A stretch of 64,000 bases of DNA from an uncultured Bacilli bacterium (GTDB lineage: Bacteria > Bacillota_I > Bacilli_A > RF39 > UBA660), in contig CAKPMX010000002.1 in the NCBI GenBank assembly GCA_934168205.1, forward strand, positions 255,822 to 319,821. Reading direction: 5' to 3'. Both the position numbers and the translations under genes were made by a program. Numbering within the stretch: the stretch's first letter is position 1; every line of letters begins with the position of its first letter. Positions 54,968 to 63,996 of this stretch are shown one piece after another. Under the pieces are notes generated by a model. The model worked only from the letters and a program-made list of their open reading frames with translations. It was not told the origin of the DNA and searched no databases.

Positions 54968-55453
54968 TCACTCCTCTTTAAAATCTTTTAATAAATCAGA
55001 AAACGGATTATTATTACTTACTAGTTCTTCTTCACTGATTAATTTCCATCCATCTCCATGAAACTTACTCAAGTCTTTAACTTTCGTAAATTGTAATGGG
55101 ACTTCCAGTACAATATTTTCCCATAAAAATTGAAATATATCAAGTGTATTTTCGTTTTTTTTGCAATTTTGGTCTAAAATATCGTTAATTTCGATAGAAA
55201 CTGGATAAGAAACAGGCTCCAAAGAAATGGAATCGGAAAGAATAATATCTCCTTTTATACTAGCTTCTATATAATCTGTTAACTCTTCTTCATCATCTTC
55301 AGATGCATTCATATATACTTTACCTTCTACTTTGATATCTTCTATTTTTAAAACTGAAGTGTTTTCAAAGTAGTTGCTTGGTATGGTATAGGAATTTGTT
55401 ATATCTACTTCTTTTACAGTTTGACTATGTAAAAGTGTTAAATCTATATCCAT
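54968..55453 (-). CDS. yceD: YceD/DUF177 family protein
   Basis: 161 residues of the DUF177 family, usually found just before rpmF and linked to 23S rRNA accumulation. Acidic, with ASEDDEEELTDYIEASIKGD in the middle and a C-terminal NPFSDLLKDFKEE. No catalytic motif. Overlaps the upstream gene by 1 nt and precedes rpmF by 4 nt. Confidence 0.8.
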   Translation of the reverse strand: MDIDLTLLHSQTVKEVDITNSYTIPSNYFENTSVLKIEDIKVEGKVYMNASEDDEEELTDYIEASIKGDIILSDSISLEPVSYPVSIEINDILDQNCKKNENTLDIFQFLWENIVLEVPLQFTKVKDLSKFHGDGWKLISEEELVSNNNPFSDLLKDFKEE

Positions 55454-56034
55454 TATTTTAACTCCTCGCTTTCAGTATCTTTTGTTTCTAGTACTTTTAT
55501 AATTCCATGATAGTGAAGATCGTTCGCAATATTTACACTTGTATTATTATCAACCCAGATTCTTATTGAATAATTTTTTTCTTCTAGGGCTCCAATGGTA
55601 TCGGTTACAAGTGTGCCTGATACTAAATCCGATAAGTAATAGATGTTATTTTTATTGTTAAGTCCTTTTACTGATACTTTTAATAACTCTTTTGGGACTT
55701 GGAAATTCGCACAATAATCAGCTATTATTTTTTCTATGTTATCCGTTATAACTAATTGATAGTCAACCGGCTCTACTAAGTTATTTTTTATAGTTAAAGT
55801 ATAAGCTTTAGATGATAGACCAATGGCATCCGTTACAGGAGATGGATCAACCAAGTTGATTTCGGCACCTTCTTTATCATGAAAAACTATTTCTAGGGAA
55901 TCTGAACTGTATTCTACATTTCTTGCTTCTGAATATTTGTAATAAATACTACGGGTTGCGATAACAGCAACTAAAAGTATAAAAGTAATTATTACGACGT
56001 TTTTAATTATATATTTTTTTCTATTGTAATACAT
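55453..56034 (-). CDS. Membrane-anchored extracytoplasmic protein of unknown function
   Basis: 193 residues. A basic start (MYYNRKKYIIKN) and a single hydrophobic stretch VVIITFILLVAVIATRSIYY anchor it to the membrane, with the rest outside. The external part is beta-rich (SLEIVFHDKEGAEINLVDPS, LVEPVDYQLVITDN), which suggests an Ig-like or TasA-like fold, but I cannot name it. First gene of the operon with yceD and rpmF, from the promoter at 56052-56080. Confidence 0.6.
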   Translation of the reverse strand: MYYNRKKYIIKNVVIITFILLVAVIATRSIYYKYSEARNVEYSSDSLEIVFHDKEGAEINLVDPSPVTDAIGLSSKAYTLTIKNNLVEPVDYQLVITDNIEKIIADYCANFQVPKELLKVSVKGLNNKNNIYYLSDLVSGTLVTDTIGALEEKNYSIRIWVDNNTSVNIANDLHYHGIIKVLETKDTESEELK

Positions 56035-56051
56035 ATTGCACCTCTTATATA

Positions 56052-56080
56052 ATGATAATATTTATAAAATGTTTAGTCAA
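56052..56080 (-). promoter_or_regulatory. Sigma-A promoter of the membrane protein-yceD-rpmF operon
   Basis: Read leftward: TTGACT, 17 bp, TATCAT. 17 bp before the ATG at 56034, short leader with AGAGGTG. Confidence 0.88.
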
Positions 56081-56127
56081 TTATTCTTTTTCTTAATATA
56101 GCATATTTTCTAATTATTTACAATGGA

Positions 56128-56156
56128 AATAAAAGTAACCTCAAAAATGAGGTTAC
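56128..56156 (-). terminator. Terminator after ligase-kinase operon 2
   Basis: Stem GTAACCTCA / TGAGGTTAC, loop of 4, followed leftward by TTTTATTT. It overlaps the kinase stop at 56153. Confidence 0.88.
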
Positions 56157-58390
56157 ATATTTCTCATAATTTTAACAGCTACATCTTTTGCTTCTTCTAA
56201 ATCTTTAAAATGTTTATCTACATATTCCTTATCTTTATCTTTACTCTTTAATTCATGTAAGAAACTTACATTTGCTAGTTTTGTAAATCCTAAGTATTTA
56301 CAGTCACTCTTTAATGAATGTACTTCAATGGCATAATTCTCTAAGTCCCCTGACTCTTTATATTTCTTTATTCTTTCCCATCTACTATCTATTTCACTTA
56401 AAAAGTCTTTTAATGTAACTTCATACATATTCATATCTCCAAGTAATTCTAATGCTTTATCTACATTTACACCATTACTTCTTAAATACTCTTCATGACT
56501 CTGTTCATCTTTTTCGATTTTCTCATTCTCTACTACTGTTACATTTGTAACAGTTTCTTCTTTTTCAGCTAATACTTTATTTAAGACTTTTATTAAAGCT
56601 TCTTTTTCGATAGGTTTAGCTAAGTATTCATCAAATCCTAACTCTAAATAATTCTCTCTCATTCCAGATATAGCGTTAGCCGTTAAAGCTACTACTGGCG
56701 TAATAAATCCAGGCATCTCTTTTAACTTAGCAAATGTTTCAGCTCCAGACATCTTAGGCATCATATCATCCATAAATATTAAATCATACTTCTCGCCTGA
56801 TGATATCTTATCCAAACATTCAAATCCAGAATTAACTGTAGTTATATTATTAGCGTTATATCTTTCTAATAACTTAGAAGCCACTTTTAGATTCAAGTTA
56901 TTATCATCTACTATTAATATTTTAACATCAGTTAAATTAACATCTTTCTTTAATACTTTTACTTCTTTTTTAACTTCTGGCTCTACTTCTATTACCTCAT
57001 TACTAATCTTTTGAGGTATCATAGCTGTAAACTTAGATCCAGATCCATAAACTGTATGAACTACTATTTTACCGCCCATTAAGTCAACTAATTGTTTAGT
57101 AATCGCAAGTCCTAATCCAGTTCCTTCAATAGTAGTATTTTTATCTTCATCAAGTCTTTGAAACTTCGTAAATAATTGATCAACTGCCTCTTTCTTTATT
57201 CCTCTACCAGAGTCTTCAACAGATACAATTAATCTACACATATCATCAGTATTAACACAAGTTATCTCATACCTAATAAAACCTTTATCAGTATATTTAA
57301 CAGCATTAGATAACAAGTTAGTTATTATTTTCTTAACATTATTATAATCTCCATATAAGACTTTAGGAACATTAGGATCAATATAATAAGTAAACTTAAT
57401 TCCTTTTTCTTTAGCTTTACCTTCTATTAAAGTAGTTAACTCTTCAAAAGTACTTCTAGCGTCATATGAAGATAAATTTAATTCTAACTTACCAGATTCA
57501 ATTTTAGAAATATCCAAAATACCATTAACTATTTCAAGTAATGTCTTAGAAGCATTAACTATGTCTTTAGCGTTTTCTTTAGCTTCATCCAAAGTAGTAG
57601 CGTTATTAACACAGTCAGAAAAACCAACAATTGCGTTTAAAGGAGTTCTAATCTCATGAGACATACTAGATAAAAAGTCAGTCTTAGCATGATTAGCCCT
57701 ATCAGCTTCATCTTTAGCTTTTTGTAAAGCTTCAACCATTTTCATATCTGGATTTTCAATTGTGAAATACATAATGCTACATATTAATGTTTCTACATAT
57801 GTCATTAATAATAATTGTGGAAACACTTTTTGAATTATAATTGTTGCCGTACCTAATATTAGTAAAATAAATACTGGCAAATATTTTTTATTTAATAGAT
57901 TTTTTATATTTCTAAATAACGTTATGATTATAAAGCCAACTAAAATACTACAAATCAAATATGTAAAAGTAACACTTGCTCCGGTTGTATATCTTGTTTG
58001 AAAGTTATCTTTTATAACTACTTCAATAGGTAGAATATATACAAATATACATGAAAGTATAGATATCATGCCTGCTAATGATTTCCATATTTTTTTAGCT
58101 TCTTTATTTATCGAAATTTTATATACATAATATGTGAATAAGCCAGTCCAACTAATTAAATAAATTAAATATGTTTTATAAATTGCACTAGCTATAATTG
58201 GATGCTGGCTATATATTAAAGATCCAACAGTACATAACAATTCTAATATAAGTCCTATAAAATTTAGTATTATTAATAGCTTATAAATCTTTGTTTCATA
58301 ATTATCGGCATGTTCCTTCTTGATAAAAAGAACGTTTATTAAAATAGAAAATGGAATAGCACAAATTGGAAAAATAATACCTGTTCCCAT
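56153..58390 (-). CDS. Multi-TM hybrid histidine kinase (HisKA-HATPase-REC-HPt), module 2
   Basis: 745 residues. About 205 N-terminal residues form six or seven TM segments related to those of the 19969 kinase ([34 protein letters not shown]). Then HisKA with [15 protein letters not shown] (His245), HATPase ([31 protein letters not shown]), receiver (ILIVDDNNLN, Asp541 in FMDDMMP) and C-terminal HPt (VHSLKSDCKYLG, His691). This full architecture is that of RpfC/BarA-type kinases. The HPt closely resembles that of the stand-alone HPt-REC at 39693. The ATG at 58390 is 11 nt after AGGAG, a bit far. It lies 35 nt downstream of an AMP-forming ligase gene. Confidence 0.9.
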   Translation of the reverse strand: MGTGIIFPICAIPFSILINVLFIKKEHADNYETKIYKLLIILNFIGLILELLCTVGSLIYSQHPIIASAIYKTYLIYLISWTGLFTYYVYKISINKEAKKIWKSLAGMISILSCIFVYILPIEVVIKDNFQTRYTTGASVTFTYLICSILVGFIIITLFRNIKNLLNKKYLPVFILLILGTATIIIQKVFPQLLLMTYVETLICSIMYFTIENPDMKMVEALQKAKDEADRANHAKTDFLSSMSHEIRTPLNAIVGFSDCVNNATTLDEAKENAKDIVNASKTLLEIVNGILDISKIESGKLELNLSSYDARSTFEELTTLIEGKAKEKGIKFTYYIDPNVPKVLYGDYNNVKKIITNLLSNAVKYTDKGFIRYEITCVNTDDMCRLIVSVEDSGRGIKKEAVDQLFTKFQRLDEDKNTTIEGTGLGLAITKQLVDLMGGKIVVHTVYGSGSKFTAMIPQKISNEVIEVEPEVKKEVKVLKKDVNLTDVKILIVDDNNLNLKVASKLLERYNANNITTVNSGFECLDKISSGEKYDLIFMDDMMPKMSGAETFAKLKEMPGFITPVVALTANAISGMRENYLELGFDEYLAKPIEKEALIKVLNKVLAEKEETVTNVTVVENEKIEKDEQSHEEYLRSNGVNVDKALELLGDMNMYEVTLKDFLSEIDSRWERIKKYKESGDLENYAIEVHSLKSDCKYLGFTKLANVSFLHELKSKDKDKEYVDKHFKDLEEAKDVAVKIMRNM

Positions 58391-58425
58391 AAAAACTTCA
58401 ACTCCTAATTTACTCTTTTATTCTT

Positions 58426-60180
58426 TTATTTTACTTTTACTTTGTTTCCGGTTGTTAATTTTAATTCAGCATCTTTCTCTAGACTTGGATAGTCGATTTT
58501 TTCTGATCCTGGTATTCTTGGCAAACTATCGACAAATTCAACATATGAAGGTATTTCGTATGTCTTTAGTTGAGTTTTTCTTCCATTTGATACAGTTGTT
58601 GGAATATAAAATAAATCTTTTATATGTCCTAGCGTATCTTCATCTGGAAAGTACCCATCATTTAAAACAATATAGGCTTTGTTTACATATAATTCTTCTT
58701 GATCTGGCACTTTTACAACAGCACAGTCTCTAACACAATCAAATGAAGATATTATACTTTGAACATTATCACAATAAACTTTGTTCAATGATGACATTAT
58801 ATAAAATCTGGAATTTCTTCCGGTTGGGGTAAAGTATCCATCTTCATCTATGTATCCTAATGTTCCTGTGTTATAGTACTCTTTTCCATCAATGGTCATT
58901 TTGGACTGATTTGTTAATTCTTCATTTTTATAATATCCCTTAAATACATGTTTGCCAGAAATTAATAATAGACCTTCTTCACCATATTTTTTCTCTTCGT
59001 GTGTATCTTGATCAATTATCATAGGATTACTTCCAACTAATATTTTCCCTGCTGTTTCTTCTTTTAATGGAACTCCAACAGGAGTTGATCCAATACTAAC
59101 GGTTTCGGCATTACCAAAACCATTTCCTAATTCAACATGTGCACCATGTTTTTCAAAGAATTCTACTCCTCTTTTATAATGGTGCGGTGTTAAAAAATCT
59201 CCTCCAGAAATAAAATGAGTTACAGATGATAAATCTAAGTCTTCTTCAATATTTCTAATGGTTAAATCTAACAAAGCAGGGCTTCCAAAAACTATACTAG
59301 GATTTTTCTTATAGTAATAATTTATTGTATCTTTGCTAATGTCAGGAGCTAGTATTGCTTCTTTTCCCCATAAAAGAGTTGTTAATGCTGAAGTTACAAG
59401 GCCATATGGGTATGAGAAAGGAACACATGTCAAAGTTTTTGGACCTGTTATATTTTCAGTGTGACTTGTGTTTTTTGCATATATTTCTGCAGCTAAAATA
59501 TTTTCATTTGTTAATAAAACTGACTTTGGTTTACCTGTTGAACCAGAGGTAAATAATATAAGTGCGTCTTCTTTTCCTGAATGTGGAAGTTCCAATTTTG
59601 TTTTTCTAAATTTAGAAATATCTCCTAAACTATTGTAATCGATAAAATCTGAATTTTTTGTAATTCTATAATCTGAATTTAAATCTAGGTTATTTACGTT
59701 TCTTTTGCTTAGTGTAATGATGTATTTTACTTTTGTTTTATTCTTTATTTGCTGATTTGTCTCTTCTGATGCATCATAATTAATAAATATTGGTGATTCA
59801 AATTCATTTAGATAGAAACTAATATCTTCTGTTGATGCTTTAGAATCTAAGAATGTTGTTACAGCTCCAATTCTATTGCATGCTAAAAATGTTGATAATG
59901 CCTGATAAAAATTAGGCATACAAACTGATACTACATCGCCCTTTTTTACGCCCAATTCCTTTAGTGCTAATGACACTGTAGTTGCATCATCCAATAGTTG
60001 TCCATAACTGGCATCTAAATCCAAACAATTAACTGCATTTTTTTCTAAATAAAATCTGCTTAATAATTTTATTGTTGTATAGATACTGGTGTTTGGTATA
60101 ATTGGATGTTTTTCAAAAAAAGTTGAATTTTTGCTTTGGGGATTATCTTGTGATGGATACCCTGTTAATATTTTCTGCAT
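58426..60180 (-). CDS. AMP-forming acyl ligase (ANL superfamily), module 2
   Basis: 584 residues. Core motif LILFTSGSTGKPKSVLLT, GDVVSVCMPNFYQALSTFLA, GNGFGNAETVSIG (A5-type). The hinge is TPTGRNSRFYIMSS, where the usual Asp after GRxx is missing, and the C-terminal catalytic Lys region reads LPRIPGSEKIDYPSL. The hinge Asp normally contacts the ribose or drives domain rotation, so the change is notable; activity is nevertheless likely. Substrate unknown. Its promoter is at 60214-60242. It resembles module 1 only in family. It is the first gene of a two-gene operon with the kinase. Confidence 0.82.
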   Translation of the reverse strand: MQKILTGYPSQDNPQSKNSTFFEKHPIIPNTSIYTTIKLLSRFYLEKNAVNCLDLDASYGQLLDDATTVSLALKELGVKKGDVVSVCMPNFYQALSTFLACNRIGAVTTFLDSKASTEDISFYLNEFESPIFINYDASEETNQQIKNKTKVKYIITLSKRNVNNLDLNSDYRITKNSDFIDYNSLGDISKFRKTKLELPHSGKEDALILFTSGSTGKPKSVLLTNENILAAEIYAKNTSHTENITGPKTLTCVPFSYPYGLVTSALTTLLWGKEAILAPDISKDTINYYYKKNPSIVFGSPALLDLTIRNIEEDLDLSSVTHFISGGDFLTPHHYKRGVEFFEKHGAHVELGNGFGNAETVSIGSTPVGVPLKEETAGKILVGSNPMIIDQDTHEEKKYGEEGLLLISGKHVFKGYYKNEELTNQSKMTIDGKEYYNTGTLGYIDEDGYFTPTGRNSRFYIMSSLNKVYCDNVQSIISSFDCVRDCAVVKVPDQEELYVNKAYIVLNDGYFPDEDTLGHIKDLFYIPTTVSNGRKTQLKTYEIPSYVEFVDSLPRIPGSEKIDYPSLEKDAELKLTTGNKVKVK

Positions 60181-60213
60181 TTTATTACGCCTTCTTTCAT
60201 AAATTTAGTCTGT

Positions 60214-60242
60214 ATTTTAGCACAATTTCTGTACATTATCAA
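60214..60242 (-). promoter_or_regulatory. Sigma-A promoter of ligase-kinase operon 2
   Basis: Read leftward: TTGATA, 17 bp, TAAAAT with TGC before the -10. 33 bp before the ATG at 60180. Confidence 0.8.
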
Positions 60243-60243
60243 G

Positions 60244-60270
60244 AAAAAGTATTCCTAAAAAAGAAATACT
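60244..60270 (-). terminator. Terminator after the metallopeptidase gene
   Basis: Stem AGTATT / AATACT with a 11-nt A-rich loop that includes CC/GA mispairs, followed leftward by TTTTTC. Confidence 0.75.
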
Positions 60271-60937
60271 AATCATTTCTACTGCCAACAGCTATTAATA
60301 ACCTTAATATTTCTAAAATGGTAGCGGTTACTGAAGCTACATAAGTTAAGGCTGCTGCGGTTAACATTTTTTTGCTAGTAGATATTTCTATTTTTTCAAG
60401 AATTTTTTGTTTTTCTAATTGCTTTAAGGCTCTTTTTGAAGCGTCAAATTCTACTGGTAAAGTTATTAATTGAAATACTAAAATAACAATTTCAGCAATG
60501 ATTCCTATCCAAATAATTTTTAAGGATGAGGCAATTATTCCTATTAAAATAGCGAAATAACCAGCGTATGATGCAAAATTTACTAATGGTACTATTGAGT
60601 TTCTTAATTTTAAGAAGAAATATCCTTCCTTATCTTGAATAGCATGACCAGTTTCATGAGCGGCCACGCTGGCTGAGGCAATTGATGTATTTTTATAGAT
60701 ATCACTTGATAAACGAACGGTTTTTGTCCTTGGATCATAATGATCTCCTAAAATTCCTCTTACTTCTTCTACTTTTACATTTGATAATCCATTCTCATCG
60801 AGAATCTTACGTGCTGTTTGAGCTCCCGTTATACCGGCTCTATTTTTAATTCTTTTTGTTTTATTATAACTACTATTTATATATATTTGAGCTGCTGATG
60901 TTACTAATAAGGCTAATACTAATAAAACGATTTGCAT
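60269..60937 (-). CDS. YugP-like membrane zinc metallopeptidase
   Basis: 222 residues. N-terminal TM helix (IVLLVLALLVTSAAQIYI), then a zinc-protease site AAHETGHAIQD (HExGH-type, a variant of HExxH). Two or three C-terminal TM segments follow (FAILIGIIASSLKIIWIGI and on). Typical YugP features are RIKNRAGITGAQTARKILDE and VEEVRGILGDHYDPRTKTVRLS. Members are conserved in Firmicutes and of unclear role. AAGGAGAG precedes the ATG. A perfect inverted repeat lies upstream at 60956-60980. Confidence 0.85.
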   Translation of the reverse strand: MQIVLLVLALLVTSAAQIYINSSYNKTKRIKNRAGITGAQTARKILDENGLSNVKVEEVRGILGDHYDPRTKTVRLSSDIYKNTSIASASVAAHETGHAIQDKEGYFFLKLRNSIVPLVNFASYAGYFAILIGIIASSLKIIWIGIIAEIVILVFQLITLPVEFDASKRALKQLEKQKILEKIEISTSKKMLTAAALTYVASVTATILEILRLLIAVGSRND

Positions 60938-60955
60938 ATATTCACTCTCCTTTTT

Positions 60956-60980
60956 AATTGATTAGCTACATTAATCAATT
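60956..60980 (-). promoter_or_regulatory. Possible operator: perfect inverted repeat before the metallopeptidase gene
   Basis: AATTGATTA and TAATCAATT separated by 7 bases, 19 bp upstream of the ATG at 60937. TATCAT with TGG before it lies just upstream (around 60985-60992), so the repeat would overlap the first transcribed bases. It could bind a repressor or form an RNA hairpin next to the ribosome site. Confidence 0.45.
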
Positions 60981-61018
60981 ATTGTTATGATACCATATTT
61001 TGTTGTTTTTTTAAAGCG

Positions 61019-62593
61019 TTACAGGTTATTTTCAATTAAATGTTCAGCTACTTTTAAGCCATCCATAGCTGATGTTGTTATGCCTCCGGCATACCCTGCT
61101 CCTTCTCCAGCTGGATAAAGTCCTTTAATATTACTCATGCCAAACTCATCTCTTACAATTCTAATAGGCGAAGAAGTTCTACTTTCAATTCCTAAAAGTA
61201 TGGCGTCTTTTCTATCATAACCTTTTATTTTAGTGGCGAAGGCAGGAATAGCTTCTTTTATTGAGTTTGATATATATGCTGGTAGAATATCATTTAGATT
61301 ACTTAAAGCATATTCACCTTTAGTTATTACTTCAACATCACCTAAAGATGTTGATTTTTTGTTATCAATAAAATCACCTAATAATTGTACCGGTATTTTA
61401 CCAGAGGCTATTTCATAAGCTTTTTTCTCTAAGTTTCTTTGAAATTCAATACCAGCGAATGTATCAGGTCCAAAGTCATCTTTCGTTATAGTTACGACTA
61501 AGGCACTATTAGCATTTTTACTATCACGAGCATGATTACTCATACCATTAATGGCTAGATGTTTTTCTTCACTAGATGCATTAACTACATAGCCAGCTGG
61601 ACACATACAAAATGAGTAAACCCCTCTACCTTCTTTTGTTTGGTATGTTAATTTATAACTTGCGGCTGGAAGCTTATCATGATATTTTCCATATTGATTA
61701 ATATTAATCATTTCTTGAGGATGTTCTATTCTAAGTCCTACAGCAAAGGCTTTTGAAGTCATAGAAACATTATTTTTACGGAGCATGTAAAAAGTATCTC
61801 TAGCACTATGACCTATAGCTAAAATTAGATTTTTACAAGGAATTATTTCATTACTATTTAATTCAATTTTTTCTAATTTATTATCTTTTATGATTAAATT
61901 TGTTAGTTTAGTATTATAACGAAAAGTCGCACCTAGACTAATCATTTTATTACGCATATTTATAATTACATTACGCAATAAATCTGTTCCTATATGGGGA
62001 TTATTTATATACAATATTTCCTCTGGTGCACCAGAAGATACAAATATTTCAAAGACTTTTTTACATCTAAATTCTTTGTCTTTAACTAAAGTGTTAAGCT
62101 TTCCATCAGAAAAAGTTCCCGCTCCACCTTCACCAAATTGGATGTTAGAGTTAACGTTTAATTTACCAGTTTTAAAAAAGTTTTCAACGCTTTCTACTCG
62201 TTTTTCAATACTTTCTCCTTGTTCAATAATTATCGGATTATAGCCAGAGGTTGCGAGAATATAACCAGCAAATAATCCAGCTGGACCTGATCCTACTATT
62301 ACTGGTCTTTCGATATTAGCGTGCTCTTTTGGAAATGTATACTCTTCACTTGGTGTTGAAAAAATTTCTTTTGACTGATACTTTTTTAGAATATGCTCTT
62401 CGTTTTTCAATGATACATCTAACTCATATACATAAAATAAATTATCTTTTTTTCTAGCATCAAGACTTTTCTTATTAATTTTTATATCTAAAATATCTTT
62501 ATGATTAACATGTAATATTTTAGAAACTTTGTCAGTTAAAATTGAATTATTATCATTTTCAATACTTACTTTTATGTTACGTACTCTTATCAT
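61019..62593 (-). CDS. FAD-dependent dehydrogenase-like flavoprotein (COG2509-type)
   Basis: 524 residues. A short N-terminal domain of ~80 residues precedes the Rossmann nucleotide fold: PVIVGSGPAGLFAGYILATS (near residue 97). Later FAD-binding features are FGEGGAGTFSDGKLNTLVKD, ILAIGHSARDTFY and the C-terminal GLYPAGEGAGYAGGITTSAMDG. This is the family of large FAD-dependent dehydrogenases of unknown substrate. The start is preceded by AAGGAAT. It begins 1 nt after the upstream oxidoreductase gene stop, so the two are co-translated. Confidence 0.85.
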   Translation of the reverse strand: MIRVRNIKVSIENDNNSILTDKVSKILHVNHKDILDIKINKKSLDARKKDNLFYVYELDVSLKNEEHILKKYQSKEIFSTPSEEYTFPKEHANIERPVIVGSGPAGLFAGYILATSGYNPIIIEQGESIEKRVESVENFFKTGKLNVNSNIQFGEGGAGTFSDGKLNTLVKDKEFRCKKVFEIFVSSGAPEEILYINNPHIGTDLLRNVIINMRNKMISLGATFRYNTKLTNLIIKDNKLEKIELNSNEIIPCKNLILAIGHSARDTFYMLRKNNVSMTSKAFAVGLRIEHPQEMININQYGKYHDKLPAASYKLTYQTKEGRGVYSFCMCPAGYVVNASSEEKHLAINGMSNHARDSKNANSALVVTITKDDFGPDTFAGIEFQRNLEKKAYEIASGKIPVQLLGDFIDNKKSTSLGDVEVITKGEYALSNLNDILPAYISNSIKEAIPAFATKIKGYDRKDAILLGIESRTSSPIRIVRDEFGMSNIKGLYPAGEGAGYAGGITTSAMDGLKVAEHLIENNL

Positions 62594-62594
62594 T

Positions 62595-63818
62595 TTATTC
62601 CTTATTAATACTCCTTCCTGCTAATATTCCAGATATCCAAGCAAAGCCTAAGTTGTAGCCACCACAGATACCATCGACATCTAGTATTTCTCCTGTAAAG
62701 TATAAATTTTTAACTAATAAAGACTCCATTGTTTTAGGATCTATTTCAGTAAGAGGTATACCACCGGTTGTAGTTTGAGCTTCATCAAAGGAATTAGTAG
62801 AAGTTATCTCAATAGTGAAATTGGTAAGATTTTGAATAAGTGCTGATTTTTGTTTATCTGTTAAATCTTTGTAATAACTCGTTTCTTTGATGTTACTTTT
62901 TTCTAATATTACTCTTACTAGTTTATAATTTAGAATTTTTTCTAATGATGAAAAAATGGTACTTTTAACTATATATTTTTCTCTTTCTTCTAGCCAGGTA
63001 TTTGGATTGGTCTCTACAAAAGGAAGAAAGTTAATTATTAACTCTTCTTTTTTATTTTCATTTAGCCCTCTACTAACTTCACTGGAAAGGTTATAAACAC
63101 ATATTCCGGATACTCCATAACCAGTTAGTTGTATTTCCCCTTCTGTTCTTTTCTTTATTTGTCCATTTTCTTTTAAATATACATAAACATCAGTTCTAAC
63201 TCCTGCCCAGGATTTTAAGAATTTACCTTCACTTCTTAGTTGAACTAAGGCTGGCAATGGTTTTATAATGGTATGATTAAAGGATTTTGCTATAAAGTAG
63301 CCAGTTCCATCACTTCCGGTCTTGGAAGCTGCTCTTCCGCCAGTTGATACTACTAAGTTATCACAAGTAAATGTTTCATTGTTTGTTTTTATAATGAATT
63401 TATCTTTATCTTTAGTAATATTTTCTACATAGGTGTTATTTTTTATTTCTATTTTTTTGTTTTTAATTTCATTTAATAAAGCATTTCTGATACTTGATGC
63501 TTGGTTTGACGATGGATAATAGTAGCCAGATTTTATTTTGGGAACAATTCCTAATTTAGTAAATGTTTTTAATACTTCGTTACAGTTGTCATCTGTTATT
63601 ATTTCCTTTAACAATTCTTTATTCGTACTGTTATAATTTGATAAGTCTTGGTCGTCATTCCAATAGTTACAGCGACCATTTCCTGTTGCGAGAATCTTTT
63701 TAGCTGGATCATTGTTTCTTTCTAAAATAACAACTTCGTTATCGATAGTTTTAGCCTTGATAGCAGTCATTAAGCCTGACGCTCCAGCGCCAATAATAAT
63801 AATTGTTTTTTTCTTCAT
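62595..63818 (-). CDS. NAD(P)/FAD-dependent oxidoreductase, HI0933/BaiN-like
   Basis: 407 residues. N-terminal dinucleotide fold KTIIIIGAGASGLMTAIKAK; then the HI0933 signature ILATGNGRCNYWND, LVVSTGGRAASKTGSDGTGY, and the C-terminal FTGEILDVDGICGGYNLGFA that holds FAD. Members include BaiN, a gut-bacterial flavin reductase involved in bile acid 7-dehydroxylation, but the family is broad and this alone does not imply that role. The ATG at 63818 has GGTGAT 5 nt upstream; the ATG at 63830 lies before that site. Followed by the FAD-dehydrogenase gene. Confidence 0.87.
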   Translation of the reverse strand: MKKKTIIIIGAGASGLMTAIKAKTIDNEVVILERNNDPAKKILATGNGRCNYWNDDQDLSNYNSTNKELLKEIITDDNCNEVLKTFTKLGIVPKIKSGYYYPSSNQASSIRNALLNEIKNKKIEIKNNTYVENITKDKDKFIIKTNNETFTCDNLVVSTGGRAASKTGSDGTGYFIAKSFNHTIIKPLPALVQLRSEGKFLKSWAGVRTDVYVYLKENGQIKKRTEGEIQLTGYGVSGICVYNLSSEVSRGLNENKKEELIINFLPFVETNPNTWLEEREKYIVKSTIFSSLEKILNYKLVRVILEKSNIKETSYYKDLTDKQKSALIQNLTNFTIEITSTNSFDEAQTTTGGIPLTEIDPKTMESLLVKNLYFTGEILDVDGICGGYNLGFAWISGILAGRSINKE

Positions 63819-63888
63819 ATTTATCACCATTTAAATAATTATATCACGTATAATGTTGAACTTAAAGATTTCAAATTTTAAATTTTGA

Positions 63889-63894
63889 TATAAT
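63889..63894 (+). promoter_or_regulatory. Possible -10 of the rightward gene beyond the window
   Basis: TATAAT preceded by TTGA; -35 not clear. Transcription would start near 63901. Confidence 0.4.
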
Positions 63895-63901
63895 TTATAT
63901 G

Positions 63902-63922
63902 AAATCCGTGGGATTTATTTTT
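63902..63922 (+). terminator. Hairpin with T-run near the start of the rightward leader
   Basis: AAATCC / GGATTT with GTG loop, followed by ATTTTTTT. If transcription begins near 63901 this is at the 5' end of the transcript. It may be an early terminator, an attenuator or a 5' stabilising hairpin. Confidence 0.5.
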
Positions 63923-63987
63923 TTATTTATAATAATATATTTGGAAGCTTAAGTTGAATAAGTGTCTACCTAATTTCTTTTTTTTAG

Positions 63988-63996
63988 AAAGGAGGT
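63988..63996 (+). promoter_or_regulatory. Ribosome binding site of the next rightward gene
   Basis: AAAGGAGGT near the window end predicts a start codon just outside. The stretch 63831-64000 holds this leader and no gene. Confidence 0.7.
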
